Positions 21,234-32,067 of a DNA stretch of 64,000 nt are shown in pieces. The stretch is from Casuarina equisetifolia. Taxonomy: Eukaryota; Streptophyta; Magnoliopsida; Fagales; Casuarinaceae. A program made the translations under genes and the position numbers. The stretch covers positions 28,851,745 through 28,915,744 of the forward strand of contig CM052357.1 in NCBI GenBank assembly GCA_028551475.1, read 5' to 3'. Numbering within the stretch: the first letter of the stretch is position 1; every line of letters starts with the position of its first letter. The notes beneath the pieces were generated by a model. It saw only the letters and a list, made by a program, of their open reading frames with translations, did not search any database and was not told where the DNA came from.

Positions 21234-22663
21234 TTGTCTGGGGGTATAGTGTTTTCTCCTTCAACACCTTCAAGACCTACAATATCATTGCATCTTGCTT
21301 CATTTGGTTCTTGATGATTACTTATAAGCACACTAAATCTATTACTGGTATTGTCCTGCTCACATGTATTCCTTTTGGGGCTCCTTTTGTTTCCCCTTCC
21401 ATTCACACTTGCTTTATTGCTTTGTTCTAATTTGGCTTTTGGACTTATGGTGGATTCAACTTCATGTGTTATTGAATTTACAATCTTATCTCTTATATCC
21501 TCATGTCCTTGCTCGTCATGAACTTGATCTTCATTACCTTTATCCAATTTTTCTTTATCCTCACATCCTTCATCATATTTCTCCATCTGACTTAATGGCT
21601 TTTGAACTGGAACCCATATCTCCTTTTGCTTTATAACACACTCCTTATGTCCAAAGTAATCACATTTTTTGCATATTTCAGGTAACCAACAATACTCTAC
21701 TCCTACCTCAAAAATAGCACCATTACCCATGTCAATTTCAAATGAAGTTGGTAGAGAACACTTTGTATCTATTTCAACACATACTTTTGCATATGATATC
21801 CTTTGTCTATGTTTGGTAGCTTTATCCATGTATAGTGGCTTTCCAACAGCACTAGCTACATAGCTCATACCAATCTCATCCCATAAAGCATGTGGGACAT
21901 TGTGCAACTTTATCCAAATTGGTATTGAAGTGATTTTTCCTTTCTGCAGTCTAATAGTGTTATGCCATTTTTGCAGAAACATTGGTTTTCCTACCACATC
22001 ACAAACTCCAGCTTCTAATACTTCCTCCATCTTTTGTTTATCAGAGAATCTAAAAAAGAAGAAGCCACTGTCTGTTGCAGAAATATCTATTAAGCTTTGT
22101 TTTCCCCATTGCTTTTCTACAATTCCTTTTACAACAGAAAATGGTAATTTTGAACCCAAAAAGAAACCCACAACACAATTTTCATAGAATTTACTTCCTT
22201 CTTCAATAACTTCCTTAGGAGGGGCAACTCTAATTTTCCCATCATTTAATACCGGTGGCTGGTATTTCATATGAGCATTTTGTGCTAATCCTCCTACTAC
22301 AACCTTACTCCAAGAATCATGTTTTCCTTTATGTTCAAAACTCTCCTTAAAGATAATGTTGTTTGTCTCTTCTAGCCTCTCATTTTTCTCCTTATTTCTT
22401 GTAGGCCCTTGGAATAAACTTTCTTTGATTTCTTGTTCAATTCTCTCCTTGTCTTGTTGAGATAATACATTATCCTTGGTCACACTTCCTTTAGCCATGT
22501 TCCTATTTGCAAGGGTTAATCGTCCAGATTTCATTATTTTAACTTCTGTATCATTATTTTCTCCTAAAGATTTCCAACACTCTTTAAGTTTCCTTATTTT
22601 CCTTTTCTCTCTTCTCTCAAACTCAGCACTCTCTGGGTCTATCCTCTGAAAATCCTTGACCAT
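21230..22663 (-). CDS. LINE ORF1: DUF4283 / zinc-knuckle nucleic-acid-binding protein
   Basis: ORF1 proteins of plant L1-type LINEs bind the element RNA to form the ribonucleoprotein. The 477-codon frame is intact. Residues 1-130 are charged and Lys/Glu-rich. Residues about 150-290 are a DUF4283 domain (ENCVVGFFLG, FRFSDKQKMEEVLEAG, PIWIKLHNVPHALW). A zinc knuckle follows at C331-x2-C334-x4-H339, but its last Cys is at 342, giving H-x2-C instead of the usual H-x4-C. The C-terminal third is Glu/Lys-rich and likely disordered. The stop TGA overlaps the ORF2 start by four bases, as ATGA. Alternative starts downstream exist; I took the first ATG after the UTR. Confidence 0.9.
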   Translation of the reverse strand: MVKDFQRIDPESAEFERREKRKIRKLKECWKSLGENNDTEVKIMKSGRLTLANRNMAKGSVTKDNVLSQQDKERIEQEIKESLFQGPTRNKEKNERLEETNNIIFKESFEHKGKHDSWSKVVVGGLAQNAHMKYQPPVLNDGKIRVAPPKEVIEEGSKFYENCVVGFFLGSKLPFSVVKGIVEKQWGKQSLIDISATDSGFFFFRFSDKQKMEEVLEAGVCDVVGKPMFLQKWHNTIRLQKGKITSIPIWIKLHNVPHALWDEIGMSYVASAVGKPLYMDKATKHRQRISYAKVCVEIDTKCSLPTSFEIDMGNGAIFEVGVEYCWLPEICKKCDYFGHKECVIKQKEIWVPVQKPLSQMEKYDEGCEDKEKLDKGNEDQVHDEQGHEDIRDKIVNSITHEVESTISPKAKLEQSNKASVNGRGNKRSPKRNTCEQDNTSNRFSVLISNHQEPNEARCNDIVGLEGVEGENTIPPDK

Positions 22664-23190
22664 CAGCAGTTACCAACTTAGTACTTAACTAATTTGATAG
22701 GCAGGATTTTGGTAAGATGTACCAAAAGTTCATAATCTACTCAGTATATAGACCTGATAGATTCTGCCTTCTTCTACCGACAATCTACTTAAATCCCTTT
22801 AACTTAACTTAATATAGAAACATGGCTTTTAGTAGGTATATCCTTCTCTTATCACTCCAAAACAAATATCTTAACTAAGCAATCAATAAATCAAAACACA
22901 CCACGAAACAACTAAATTCACACCTAACTCTCACTACACCAACTTCTACTCCTAAATTGCAAATCCAATATATAAAAAAAATAAAAATAAAATAAAATAA
23001 CAAATAGAAAAATAAAACACACAGAAACAACACTCACTTCAACAGAGTCTATCCTAATTATAATCTAATATACAGAAATGTTTTTTTTTTTTTTTATTAA
23101 AAACTTACCTCCGAGCCTAGGAGATCCGGCGATCAGCCATCAGGTCTTGTCTCCCGCTGACCTGCTCTAAATCCTACTACCTTCCACCGG
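22664..23190 (-). other. LINE 5' UTR, AT-rich inner part
   Basis: This untranslated leader lies between ORF1 and the GC-rich repeats. It contains A-rich runs near 22970-23010 and a long T-run at 23082-23096. No coding frame was seen. Confidence 0.7.
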
Positions 23191-23706
23191 TGACCACACG
23201 ATGGGGGAGCGGGGGGAGCGGGGGGAGCCTGGGATAAGTGGCCAGACTGTTTCCTGCGATGGGGGACGGGATCTGGGTTCTGTGGAGGGGGGGCAGGGGA
23301 GCTTCGGGAGGAGTGGGGATACGATGGGGGACGGGGGAAACGATAGGGGGGCGGAGGGATCAGGGAGAGGGCTGGACAGGGGGGAGTGCACGGGATGGGG
23401 CTGGGGGGGTGAGGGGCGAAAATGGGGTGGGCTGGGAGATCTGCGGCGGGGGTCTGGGAGGGGCTGGGAGATTTGCGGCGGGGGCTGGGGGGGGCGATGG
23501 GGGAGCGGGGGTATCGGGGGGAGCCTGGGAGATCTGCGGCGGGGGTCTGGGAGGGGCGATGGGGGAGCGGGGGGGCTGGGAGATCTGCGGCGGGGGCTGG
23601 GGGGAGCGATGGGGGATCGGGGGGAGCGGGGGGGAAGGGGGGGAGCCTGGGAGATCTGCGGCGGGGGTCTGGGAGGGGTGATGGGGGAGCTTTTTTTTCA
23701 ATGTAC
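23191..23706 (-). repeat. GC-rich imperfect tandem repeats at the LINE 5' end (probable promoter monomers)
   Basis: On the plus strand the motif GGGAGATCTGCGGCGGGG recurs at 23434, 23466 (one change), 23527, 23578 and 23649. It is separated by G-runs with GATGGGGGAGCGGGG, giving units of 32-71 bp. Weaker units extend left to about 23200. The composition is extreme against the AT-rich surroundings: C-rich on the element's strand, with many runs of four or more G on the other. The position at the exact 5' end suggests internal promoter repeats. Frames open in several phases here are a by-product of the lack of A/T. Confidence 0.8.
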
Positions 23707-23722
23707 TGATGGACAATACTTT

Positions 23723-24180
23723 GCTTTGAAAACACCATACCCAAAGCCTTAAGCCTCATATGATATTGAACGATCCTCATAATATAATCCCTGATATTCT
23801 CAATTCCATTATACCTATACAAAAAAGAGCTTGCATCAGTGAACTTATCTTAGCATGAGAAGACACTCTATTGCATTGTGAAACTGCCTAAAAAAACTCT
23901 TTAGCTATGCATTCCTCAGGAAAATCACACTTAAGGTGTTCCTGGATGGTCCTCCTCATAGAAAAGACAAAACCTGTTACATCTTTCCCATTTAGCATAA
24001 TGAAGCTTCTGTTCCTTAGTACTCTCTAGAGTCAAATCAGCAGGCTTATCCATTTTAAGAGCACTTCCAATCTCTGCTGCTTCCATAACAAATAAGATAT
24101 CTTCCTTTCACTTCTTGTAATTCGTACCAGTAAGAACCTCAGCAGTGACTTGAGCATTGTTTATAGAAAAGGTGATTGAA
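23723..24180 (-). pseudogene. Copia gag, N-terminal half (UBN2-type)
   Basis: The minus strand encodes AEVLTGTNYKK, EDILFVMEAAEIGSALK and LHYAKWERCNR, then, in another frame, YNGIENIRDYIMRI and MRLKALGM up to the LINE insertion. Order and spacing match a Copia Gag. Stops and frameshifts interrupt it, for example a TGA replacing the Trp of the usual Y-x-x-W motif near 24115. Confidence 0.82.
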
Positions 24181-25456
24181 AATGATGTAAAAAATTAACA
24201 TCTTATGAGTAAACCAAATGAGAGCTTACATAATCATTCAAACACCTGTGGGCCGAATGAATGACACATAATTGTAACACTCTCAACATCATAGTAGTCA
24301 TGAGCCAATACCACACCCTTATAGTCCACCACTTGTAGGTGTATAGAGTACTTAGATCAGCGAAACTCACACATACAAACTATGTTACTCTTCAAATTTC
24401 AATACATAGTCACCTCCTGTGGGAGTATAACCATATACTAAAATCGAAGAGATCCAACTTCAGCACAAGATTGAAATCCTATAATTCAATCAAGTTGTGT
24501 CATTATGGTAGTCACAACCTAACTAAATCATGAAACCCACTTGTACCGCAGACTTAAATCAAAATATTACTCACTTCAAAAATATGTAATTCAAATCATA
24601 AATTGATGAGGGGCAATCGTCATTGAATTACACAAAAATAACAATCAAGTGTTACATAAAAACATACTATTTATTCAAAATATGTGCATAATTCAAATAG
24701 CATGCATATTCATATGGTATATTTTATGCTAAAACAAAATGCATATAACAAAATTACCATACACATGTGTGAAACAAAAAATTGCACATCACATATATAA
24801 ATTTATTACATAAAAATAATAAAATAGTACAAATATAAAAAAAAATTGACAAAATTGCAATGTACAGTAAAAAAAATACAACATAGATCACACCACAGAA
24901 ATCTTCATCAAAAAAAGAAGATTTTGACAAAAATTAGAGTCCAAACGAAGCCCGTACTTGCCTCCACACGCCAGTCAAAGGTGCTGCTGGTCCGATTCAA
25001 CAAGACCGAACCGGTTTCGGCATGTATCGGCCGTATTGGCCGGTTCACCCGATATTTGGCCAATATGGCTAGTTCGACCACCGTTTGGCCAGTTCTTCAG
25101 CCGAACTTGGTACTCACGGAATCGTTGTTCTTCGACGAACCTTCGACGGCCAAGATTTTTTTGATTCGGCACCGTCTCCCCGAAAAACCCGATTGGGTCT
25201 TCTTGGGTTGGATTCGACCCGATCGGAAACACCACCGACGATGAATAAAAGGTACATCACTGGACTTCTGAGAGTCCAAGGATTATAGATTTGGTGTCAG
25301 ATTTAAAAAATAGCCACCAAATTTGTCTAAATTGGAACTTGAAATTCTGATCTAAATAGGTTTTAAAAAATTTGATTTTTATAATCTAAAATCAAATAAG
25401 GCAAGTCTAAAAAACTCATTTTTGAACCCATTTTTAACCCAAATAGATGTTGAAAT
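24181..25456 (-). other. Leader region of the Copia element
   Basis: This lies between the PBS and gag. It is mostly AT-rich, but about 24930-25250 is markedly GC/CpG-richer and open in several frames on both strands. Those frames show no recognised motif and run through each other. A captured host fragment in the leader is possible but unproven. Confidence 0.55.
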
Positions 25457-25469
25457 GGCTCCGATACCA
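25457..25469 (-). promoter_or_regulatory. Primer-binding site of the nested Copia element
   Basis: The minus strand reads TGGTATCGGAGCC two bases after the 5' LTR end. This is the initiator-methionine tRNA-type site (usual form TGGTATCAGAGCC) with one transition. Confidence 0.9.
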
Positions 25470-25471
25470 AT

Positions 25472-26105
25472 TGATAGAATAAATTTTGTCTCAAACAAGA
25501 CTAAACCAGAATCTAACATCAATTATAGGTTGAGAATGCGTTAAAAATAGAAAAAACAAAAACGAGTATAGCGTACTTGAAAATGGATGCATTTTTAGTA
25601 TGATCTTGGCTAAGATCTTACCCTCTATTGCTTAAGTGTACTAGTCGATGAGAAGCCGAAACTCCGCAATGGAATCAGAAGATCAAAAGTCGCTAAACGG
25701 TGGAGAGAAAATAGTGAACAAGTACCTCTTTAACGAACGGATACGTGATATAAATAAATGGTTATTTCGTTTCGTTAAATAAGCATAATAACAAATCATT
25801 GTGAAATGATCGTTATGCCCTTACCATAAGTTTGATTCCATATACGGATCCCAATGCACATATTATAAGCTAGAGGGGGGACTTAGCCGATATAACATAA
25901 AACATGCTAACCAAATAGTCTTGACACATCATAATTCTATAAGGTGCATTAAGGCCCATACTGGCTAGCACCATACTCGCAATCAAGGTCAAAATTTGTC
26001 TAATTAATTGGACCAATATTTATTACATTAATATACCTTCATAAGAAAATTGTTTATGCTCATTGATAAAGCCCACATTACATGAGCTTATAAAATAAGC
26101 TAACA
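25472..26105 (-). repeat. 5' LTR of the nested Copia element
   Basis: It has 634 bp, with the termini TGTTAGC and CTATCA on its own strand. It pairs with 5635-6266. The PBS lies directly inside and the target duplication TGGAG directly outside (26106-26110). Confidence 0.95.
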
Positions 26106-26110
26106 TGGAG

Positions 26111-26640
26111 AATTCCATTACTTTAATAAACTAAATAGTAAGTGGGAGAATGGCTTATGGACTGATGAATTGAACTGCATACTTATGAACCGAAGAACTT
26201 GAAAAGCGGGTCTTGCAGTGCAGCAAATTCTGTCATCTCCCACAGGCACAAGACATGGTTCTCAAGTGATGCTAAAGATGCCAAAAGGTACACCTAATGT
26301 TCTGGAGTTGAGAATAAAACAGCTCCTCATCCCATTCTCTTGGTGATTTTCAAAGCAAATTATGCACCCGCAATTATGCTCTAATATGTAACAGACTTTT
26401 ACTCTTTGCAACCATGTCTCGCATTGGTCGATCCTAATGGAAAGATAAACCTCTTTCATTTCCCTCCTCTCAGCAACCGAATAGAGCCTCAAGCTTTCCA
26501 AGGTAAAACCACTCTTATTTCCCAACAAAAGTCATTGCACACTATTAGGATAGAGTCCAACAAAGCCATGCTAAACTAGGGAACAAAGTCATTTCCTTCA
26601 CTGAAAATGCAAAATAATTTTACATATTGTTGTGGCCATC
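26111..26640. repeat. Locally repeated segment, copy 1
   Basis: About 26250-26540 matches 54600-54800 and 61440-61660. Shared marks are CTCAAGTGATG, AATAAAACAGCTC and CTAATATGT. The minus-strand frame 26262-26528 is not kept in the other copies. This DNA was joined to the HPAT relic before the Copia element split them. Confidence 0.6.
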
Positions 26641-26689
26641 TCTAATGAAAGTTTATAGAGGCACACTGTAAAGAGTTCAGGGTACCTGT

Positions 26690-27062
26690 CCAATATGCCA
26701 ATGCTTTCGGAAGATGAACAAGAGTAGGTTCATTCAACACTAGCTGTACTTGCTCTTTCTGTTGATGAAAAGAAGCAAAATCAGTTGGTGTTTTGCATAA
26801 CAATACCATAACACATTGTTATACTATGATGTCAAAAGCACCTTTAATAGGAGATTCATGACCGTATCGCACACTAAGAAGACACCACGGTTGTTCTCAG
26901 CCATGTTATTATCTGGCCCAGTCAGTTCTACAAAGCATTCCTTAACCTGCAGAGAAAATCAATAAGTACAATGCAACAGACATATTTGTGTACATGTTAA
27001 AAGTAAATCGAAGGTTACCTTAGAAGTTCGTGATCCACTAATGACCATCCTTGCAGTGCAAT
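26690..27062 (-). pseudogene. Exon fragments of an unrecognised plant gene, copy 1
   Basis: Three exon-like pieces lie on the minus strand with plausible splice sites. The first ends near 27019 and reads SRIWDCTARMVISGSRTSK, followed by GTAACC. The second (about 26848-26947) follows TCTCTGCAG and reads VKECFVELTGPDNN through VFLVCDTVMNLLLK. The third (about 26688-26757) follows ATCAACAG and reads KEQVQLVLNEPTLVHL. They join in one phase into a leucine-rich helical segment. A second copy is at 35095-35560. The family is not firmly recognised; a neurochondrin-like ARM-repeat protein is a weak guess from memory. No other exons are visible, so I treat it as a fragment. Confidence 0.55.
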
Positions 27063-28308
27063 CCCATATTCTACTGAATCGGAAAATATATTTATGCTAT
27101 GCTGACTTACAGCTAGATGCTCTCCAGAAGAAGACAAAGCTTTGCATCCTTCAATTGTCATTGTTATTTGACACAGCACTGGAAGCAAAAAGCATACTGA
27201 GTAGAGAGCGCTGCAGCTCAGAAATAGTTGAGCAAGAGTCAGTCTCCAAGTACAAGCCAATATCTCACCTACCATGCATAGACACACACGAGCATGCAAA
27301 AACACAAAAACACAACAAAAAAAAATTACCAAATTTGAAAATTTAGAGTTCTAATCTTAGGCTGCCTTGAAATTCAACGCCTTCGACACTTGCCAAATTT
27401 CTCCGGCTCGTTCCGAAGTGGTAGTTCCAGTACCCCACCATCCTCTATTTTCTGACCATTAAAATGAATCCCAATGCCACTTTTCGTCACCCCTTTTTGG
27501 TTTGTGCCCAAAGAAACGTGATGATCAACAGTGTAAACCCCAATGCCAATATTTACTTAGCTCCCCAACACCAACAAACCTATAGTTAAGTAACAGCTAC
27601 CCCTCAGCATGATTAAACCAACATGTCTGATAAAGCAAGAAACACACTTTCTCGAATCCTATACCATTTTTATTATCGCTGTCGCATTTTGATTTCACCA
27701 GGCCATTTGAGGTGATGAAGCGCGCACATAGAGGTCCAAACTCTCGAACGTTACTGGTTAGAGATCAGATGAGGCATTGGCGTAGACCAACTGCTACAAC
27801 GCCATTATCATCGGGTTAGGTTCAAAGTAGGACCGCTGCATAAAACTTGAGTGGATAGAGTGGAAGCCCACTACACTGCAAAATATATGGCAGCGTGGAG
27901 CGACACTTGAGTGAAGCCTAAGAAGTTGAATCCTCGCACTTCTTTTCAAACAAGAAATAGTGTCTTAAGGTGAACATTTTCACCAAAAAAACGTGCTATG
28001 TGATCCCACTTCTTATGTTAACTTTGAAAAGAAGATATGATAATGGCATGACCCCCAAATTGATAGTCTCGTGGATCACGGGGACATGATTTTACTTCTT
28101 CTCCATTGCGTATATTGTTTTTCTGTAGGCGTTGATTTAATAAAAAGGAAAAAAGAAAGTCCTGTTGCTTTCTAAACCTGCGAAACCAACATGTCACTGG
28201 TTTGATCAAGGTCTGAGATTGACGGAGTTATAATGTTCTTCCGCAAGCCCATCCCTGTTTGTAACTGACGCGGAGTCGGAGCGAGCATGAGATCAGCCTA
28301 TCTACTTA
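27063..28308. other. No supported gene
   Basis: About 27063-27330 has a copy near 35505-35700 and is probably the intron or earlier part of the exon-fragment locus. From 27340 to 28308 I see only single-copy sequence without a convincing frame or repeat. Confidence 0.45.
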
Positions 28309-28450
28309 CTCGAACTGTTTCGGGATCACTGAATAGTCGGCCAAAATTTGAAGCGATAAGGCGCTTTTCAAGGACTTGACACTCAGTGCACGTTGTCTTC
28401 ATCCCTTCTGTCTGTCGTGGGGATGCTGACGCTAGTTGGCAATCACGGGA
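28309..28450 (+). repeat. Direct repeat upstream of the P450, distal copy
   Basis: It matches 29365-29500 at about 85% by eye, sharing TCGG-C-AAAATTTGAAGC and CAAGGACTTGACA. An LTR-like segment lies between the two copies. Confidence 0.75.
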
Positions 28451-28546
28451 CCTGACGGAGATGCCCTACCCTCTGCATGACACTAACCCATTTGTCAAAC
28501 ACTCACCGTCTTTCTTTTCTCTTCCTTCCGCTGATTGTTGGCTCAT

Positions 28547-29258
28547 TGTACAAGAGCCTATGTAATGTGGGCTTATATCAATGATGCATAAATTAATATT
28601 CCTTACCGTGGCAACTCAATGAAATTATGTTGGTCCGTTTAATTGTACACATGTTGTATATATATTCCTTTTATTGCATGCATATATATGGTATCAACTA
28701 ATGTGGGCCTTATCCATCTTATAGACTTTGATGAGTAAAGCTATTTGTATAGACATTTAATTAATGGGCTAAGTCCCCTTTTAGCCCTCTGTTTATATAC
28801 ATTAAGCGTTGTTATAGGAAGAAATTTAGGGACAACAATGTAATTGTTATTTGTTGTCTTTGGTTGTGAGAAAATGTCTCATGCATTTTTCTCACTTCGC
28901 CTACTATGCCACTCTCTCTCCTGTAAAATAATTAGCACACTCATTCACTAAAATCACACAACTCACACACATAGGATAATTGCTATTAATTCATGCGGAC
29001 AGAGAGAAGGTTTTTTATGCAGTCATTGTTGGTTATTTTTCTTCTTTAGTTTTCATAGCAGCTTTTAGGCTATATCATCAAGCCAGTATTAGGAGAGGAT
29101 AAAGGAGAAGACTTAATCTCTCTTTTGCCAATCATATATGGAGAAATGTGGTATGTTTTCAAACCTATTTTGTATTGTGTATAAAAACCTGCTTTTCTTT
29201 CCATGATTAATGCTTAGATTTTATAAAATAGTCTCGTTTGAGACCATATTTTCTAACA
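28547..29258 (+). mobile_element. Solo LTR-like segment, diverged relative of the Copia LTR
   Basis: It starts TGTACAAGAGCC and ends TTTTCTAACA. Near its start ATGTAATGTGGGCTT and near its end AGTCTCGTTTGAGAC echo the LTR of the minus-strand Copia element. No matching target duplication was found (CTCAT left, CGTGT right), so either the ends are slightly off or the insertion is old. The flanks carry the inverted pair TTTGTCAAACAC (28494) and GTGTTTGACAAA. Confidence 0.55.
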
Positions 29259-29364
29259 CGTGTTTGACAAATACACTAATTATCGGTGTAATCCACCTTC
29301 ATGATATTATCCTGATAAGAGACATATCCTACCGTCAGTATAGAGGGATTCATCTAATTTCTAA

Positions 29365-29500
29365 CGAGTTTCAGGGTCATTGAATAGTCGGTCAAAATTT
29401 GAAGCAATAAAGCGCTTTTTCAAGGACTTGACATCCACTGCACGTCGTCTTCGTCCTTCCGTCTGTGGTAGGGATGCTGACCCTGCTGGGTAATTAGGAG
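29365..29500 (+). repeat. Direct repeat upstream of the P450, proximal copy
   Basis: This is the partner of 28309-28450 and ends about 400 bp before the P450 start. The duplication could have carried regulatory sequence. Confidence 0.75.
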
Positions 29501-29595
29501 ACTGTTGCAATCCTACTGCTCGTCATGCCAACAAACTCAAACCTTTTAGTAAAGTGGTTATATTCATTTCAATTGGTATCGAGCAGTTCTAGAAG

Positions 29596-29729
29596 ATGCT
29601 GGGTAAAGTCACAGCTCTGCTCGAGCAATTTCCTCTCCTTAAGGATAAGGTTTTTACCCGGGGGGCAGATATGTTGCGTAATGGGGGAGCTGATGCAAGT
29701 GCAAATCACATCGTGCGCCCACCACTTGA
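29596..29729 (+). other. Exon-like open segment ending in a consensus splice donor
   Basis: From an ATG at 29596 a frame reads LLEQFPLLKDKVFTRGADML and onward to PPLE, and is followed by GAG|GTAAGT at about 29730, an excellent donor. I do not recognise the family. It could be a stranded first exon, or part of the P450 5' leader transcript. There is no acceptor pairing that I can prove. Confidence 0.3.
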
Positions 29730-29909
29730 GGTAAGTCCTGCACGGAAACCACTCATTTCTGTCCCAACCGACGTTTTACACTTGCTACACACCGGTTGTG
29801 AGATTTAAACTTCAACCATCTCACGGGTTCCCTTCTGGAGGCTATTTGTACCCCTTCCGTGATATGCTTGTCCATTACCTCCCTTCTCTTGTTCATTCCT
29901 AAACAAGGC

Positions 29910-31953
29910 ATGGATTTGTCTCCATACCTGTTTCATCTTTTAATCCTGTGTCTTTCCTTCTCTCTTAGCGTCATCTTTTACAAACAAAAGTCGACTCGTG
30001 ACAAGTTCCCACCTGGTAAAAGGGGATGGCCCATCATTGGAGAAAGTCTGGAATTTGCGATGCTCGGACGAAGGGGAACACCTGAGAAGTTCATCAACGA
30101 CAGGATGAGCAAATACTCACCGGATGTCTTCCAAACGTCCCTGTTTGGGGAGAACCTGGCGGTGTTCTGTGGTGCTTCCGGAAACAAGTTTTTGTTCTTG
30201 GGAGAGAACAAGTATGTCACCTCTTGGTGGCCTCCGTCCTTGAACAGGGCTTTGATGTTTCCTGAAGCTGTTGAAAACTCTTCCAAGGCAGAGTCTACTA
30301 ACCAGAGGAGCTTCCTGCTCGAGTTTCTCAAGCCAGAAGCTCTTCAACATTACATACCTATCATGGACTCCATGGCAAAGGAGCACTTGGAGACATATTG
30401 GTCTCCTTACAAACAGGTCGAGGTTTTTTCACTCTCCAAGAAGTATACCTTTGCGTTGGCTTGCAGGCTATTTATGAATATCAAAGATCCTAACCTTGTG
30501 ACGAAGTTTGCCAATCCCTTCGCTCTGGTCACATCCTGCTTAATGTCAGTGCCGATAAACTTTCCAGGCACAGCTTTCAACAGTGCAATCAAGGGAGGCA
30601 AAATTATTCGGGAAGAGCTATTAGATATTATCAAACATAGGAAAATGGAACTAGCGGAGAATAAAGGGACGACTGCTCGTGACTTGTTGACCCGCATGCT
30701 GCTTATGCCAGATGAGGACGGCATGGTCATGAACGAGATGGAGATTGGTAATAAGATTATTGGTTTGCTTATTGCAAGCTATGATACCACTAGCACTTCC
30801 ATCGCGATGGTACTGAACTATCTTGCAGAGTTTCCTCATGTTTATGATGAGGTTTTCAAAGGTAATTCTTTAGCAAGCTGTGGCTTCTTTGGTAGATTTT
30901 AGAAGGTTTAGTTTTGAGAGAAATGAAGACAGAGATATAGAAAATCGCATACAAAAGTACGAAGACAGTTTGGTTGCATATAGAGAAAAAAAGAAAAAGA
31001 AAAGAATTAAGGTAGACTTATTTTAGAGTTTTTTATTTATTGACTTCATACATAGCTCCTATCATCTCAGCTACACTCTTCCCTTTCAAAAATATATTCA
31101 CCAAGTCTTTCAATCATCCAACAAGTTCATAGTAGAATGGTATTTTGATTTAGAAAAGAGTACTCTGTACTACAGATATAGTTCATTTCATCACTGTTTT
31201 CATCTTCACATATGTGAATTGGAAGAGATTAGTCAACTATGTTGGCCCAATTCAGTTGTGCCACTGGGGGTATACCTAAATTTGGTTGGCGTGCTGTATT
31301 TATGTGGCTTAGAGCTTAAACTGAGTATAGAAAGTTGTGATCTAATGAAAAAGTGACTTATTTTGTTACACAGAGCAAACAAAAATTGTAAAATCGAAAG
31401 GTTCAAATGAATTGCTGAATTGGGAAGATATTCAGAAGATGAAATATTCTTGGAATGTGGCTTGTGAAGCCATGAGGCTGTCACCACCGGCTTACGGGGC
31501 ATTTAGAGAGGCTATAAATGACATCACCTATGCAGGTTTTACAATCCCTAAAGGATGGAAAGTACGTCACATTTTTCAGCATGTATCTACACCAATTCTC
31601 TATGATTTTGCCATTGCTTAGAGCTCTAAAAATTTTTTCTTCTTCTTTTCCAGACATTTTGGACAGTGCATTCAACACATAAAAATCCTAAATATTTTCC
31701 AGAACCTGAGAAGTTCGATCCTTCAAGATTTGAGGGGAAGGGGCCAGCATCTTACACTTTTGTACCATTTGGTGGAGGACCGCGAATGTGCCCTGGGAAG
31801 GAATATGCTCGGTTAAAAATTCTTGTGTTCATGCATAATGTGGTGACGAGATTCAGATGGAAGAAAGCTATTCCAAATGAAAAGATAACATACAATCCAA
31901 ACCCCATTCCAGTTAAAGGTCTATCGATTCATCTTGAACCTTTAACAATTTAG
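29910..31953 (+). CDS. CYP716: Cytochrome P450, CYP716 type, probable triterpenoid oxidase; three exons
   Basis: CYP716 enzymes sit on the ER membrane and oxidise triterpene scaffolds, for example beta-amyrin at C-28, using NADPH-P450 reductase. Exons are 29910-30861, 31374-31561 and 31654-31953 with GT-AG introns of 512 and 92 bp. They join into 479 codons without a break, the usual family length. I see an N-terminal anchor (residues 2-23), the Pro-rich hinge [14 protein letters not shown], the oxygen-binding I-helix ASYDTT (289-294), ExxR (E349-R352), the PERF-like FDPSRF (401-406) and the haem loop [10 protein letters not shown] with Cys426. I-helix ASYDTT differs from the GGHDTA I recall for CYP716A 28-oxidases, so the subfamily and substrate are open. 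I chose ATG 29910 (MDLSPYL) because it fits the family start; an in-frame ATG lies at 29859. Confidence 0.93.
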
Positions 31954-32061
31954 ATTGTACTGAACTTGGTGACACAACCATCTTTGTAGATGTGTTTGTG
32001 TCTTTCTGCATGCATGAAATGGAAATAATAATCATCACATATGCGGATCTACCTATTTATC

Positions 32062-32067
32062 AATAAA
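32062..32067 (+). terminator. Candidate polyadenylation signal of the P450
   Basis: AATAAA lies 109 bp after the stop codon, on the P450 strand, in an AT-rich stretch. It is the clearest signal in the first 300 bp of 3' sequence. Confidence 0.5.

Larger units (their letters stand above)
17768..23706 (-). mobile_element. Full-length L1-type plant LINE
   Basis: This non-LTR retrotransposon of about 5.94 kb lies on the minus strand. Its poly(A) tail is the T-run at about 17765-17778. It is flanked by a perfect 16-bp target duplication, TGATGGACAATACTTT, at 17752-17767 and 23707-23722; the last Ts could also belong to the tail. It has a GC-rich 5' UTR with internal repeats, ORF1 (21230-22663) and ORF2 (17844-21233). 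It inserted in the gag gene of the Copia element. Only three nonsense codons interrupt ORF2, so the copy decayed recently compared with its host. Confidence 0.95.
5635..26105 (-). mobile_element. Ty1/Copia LTR retrotransposon with three nested insertions
   Basis: The boundaries are TG...CA LTRs of 632 bp (5635-6266) and 634 bp (25472-26105). They are flanked by a perfect 5-bp target duplication, TGGAG, at 5630-5634 and 26106-26110. Read on the minus strand, the order is 5' LTR, PBS, leader, gag, protease, integrase, reverse transcriptase, RNase H, polypurine tract, 3' LTR, which is the Copia order. Every coding part carries stops or frameshifts, so the element cannot move by itself. It was later entered by a solo LTR, a gag-only LTR element and a LINE, which expand about 7 kb to 20.5 kb. 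Left flank and right flank together are the disrupted HPAT neighbourhood. Confidence 0.95.

Noticed and set aside
19167..22187. Many plus-strand frames (for example 20105-20419, 20122-20514, 21900-22187)
   Set aside because: They are complements of the LINE ORF1/ORF2 coding sequence.
23133..23822. Long proline-rich minus-strand frame and four overlapping glycine-rich frames in the same stretch
   Set aside because: They arise because the GC-rich LINE 5' repeats lack A/T for stop codons. The minus-strand frame also starts in Copia gag and crosses the insertion junction, so it is a chance fusion.
24846..25288. Overlapping frames on both strands in a GC-richer patch
   Set aside because: They lie in the Copia leader, conflict with one another and show no domain. 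They are mentioned only as a composition anomaly.
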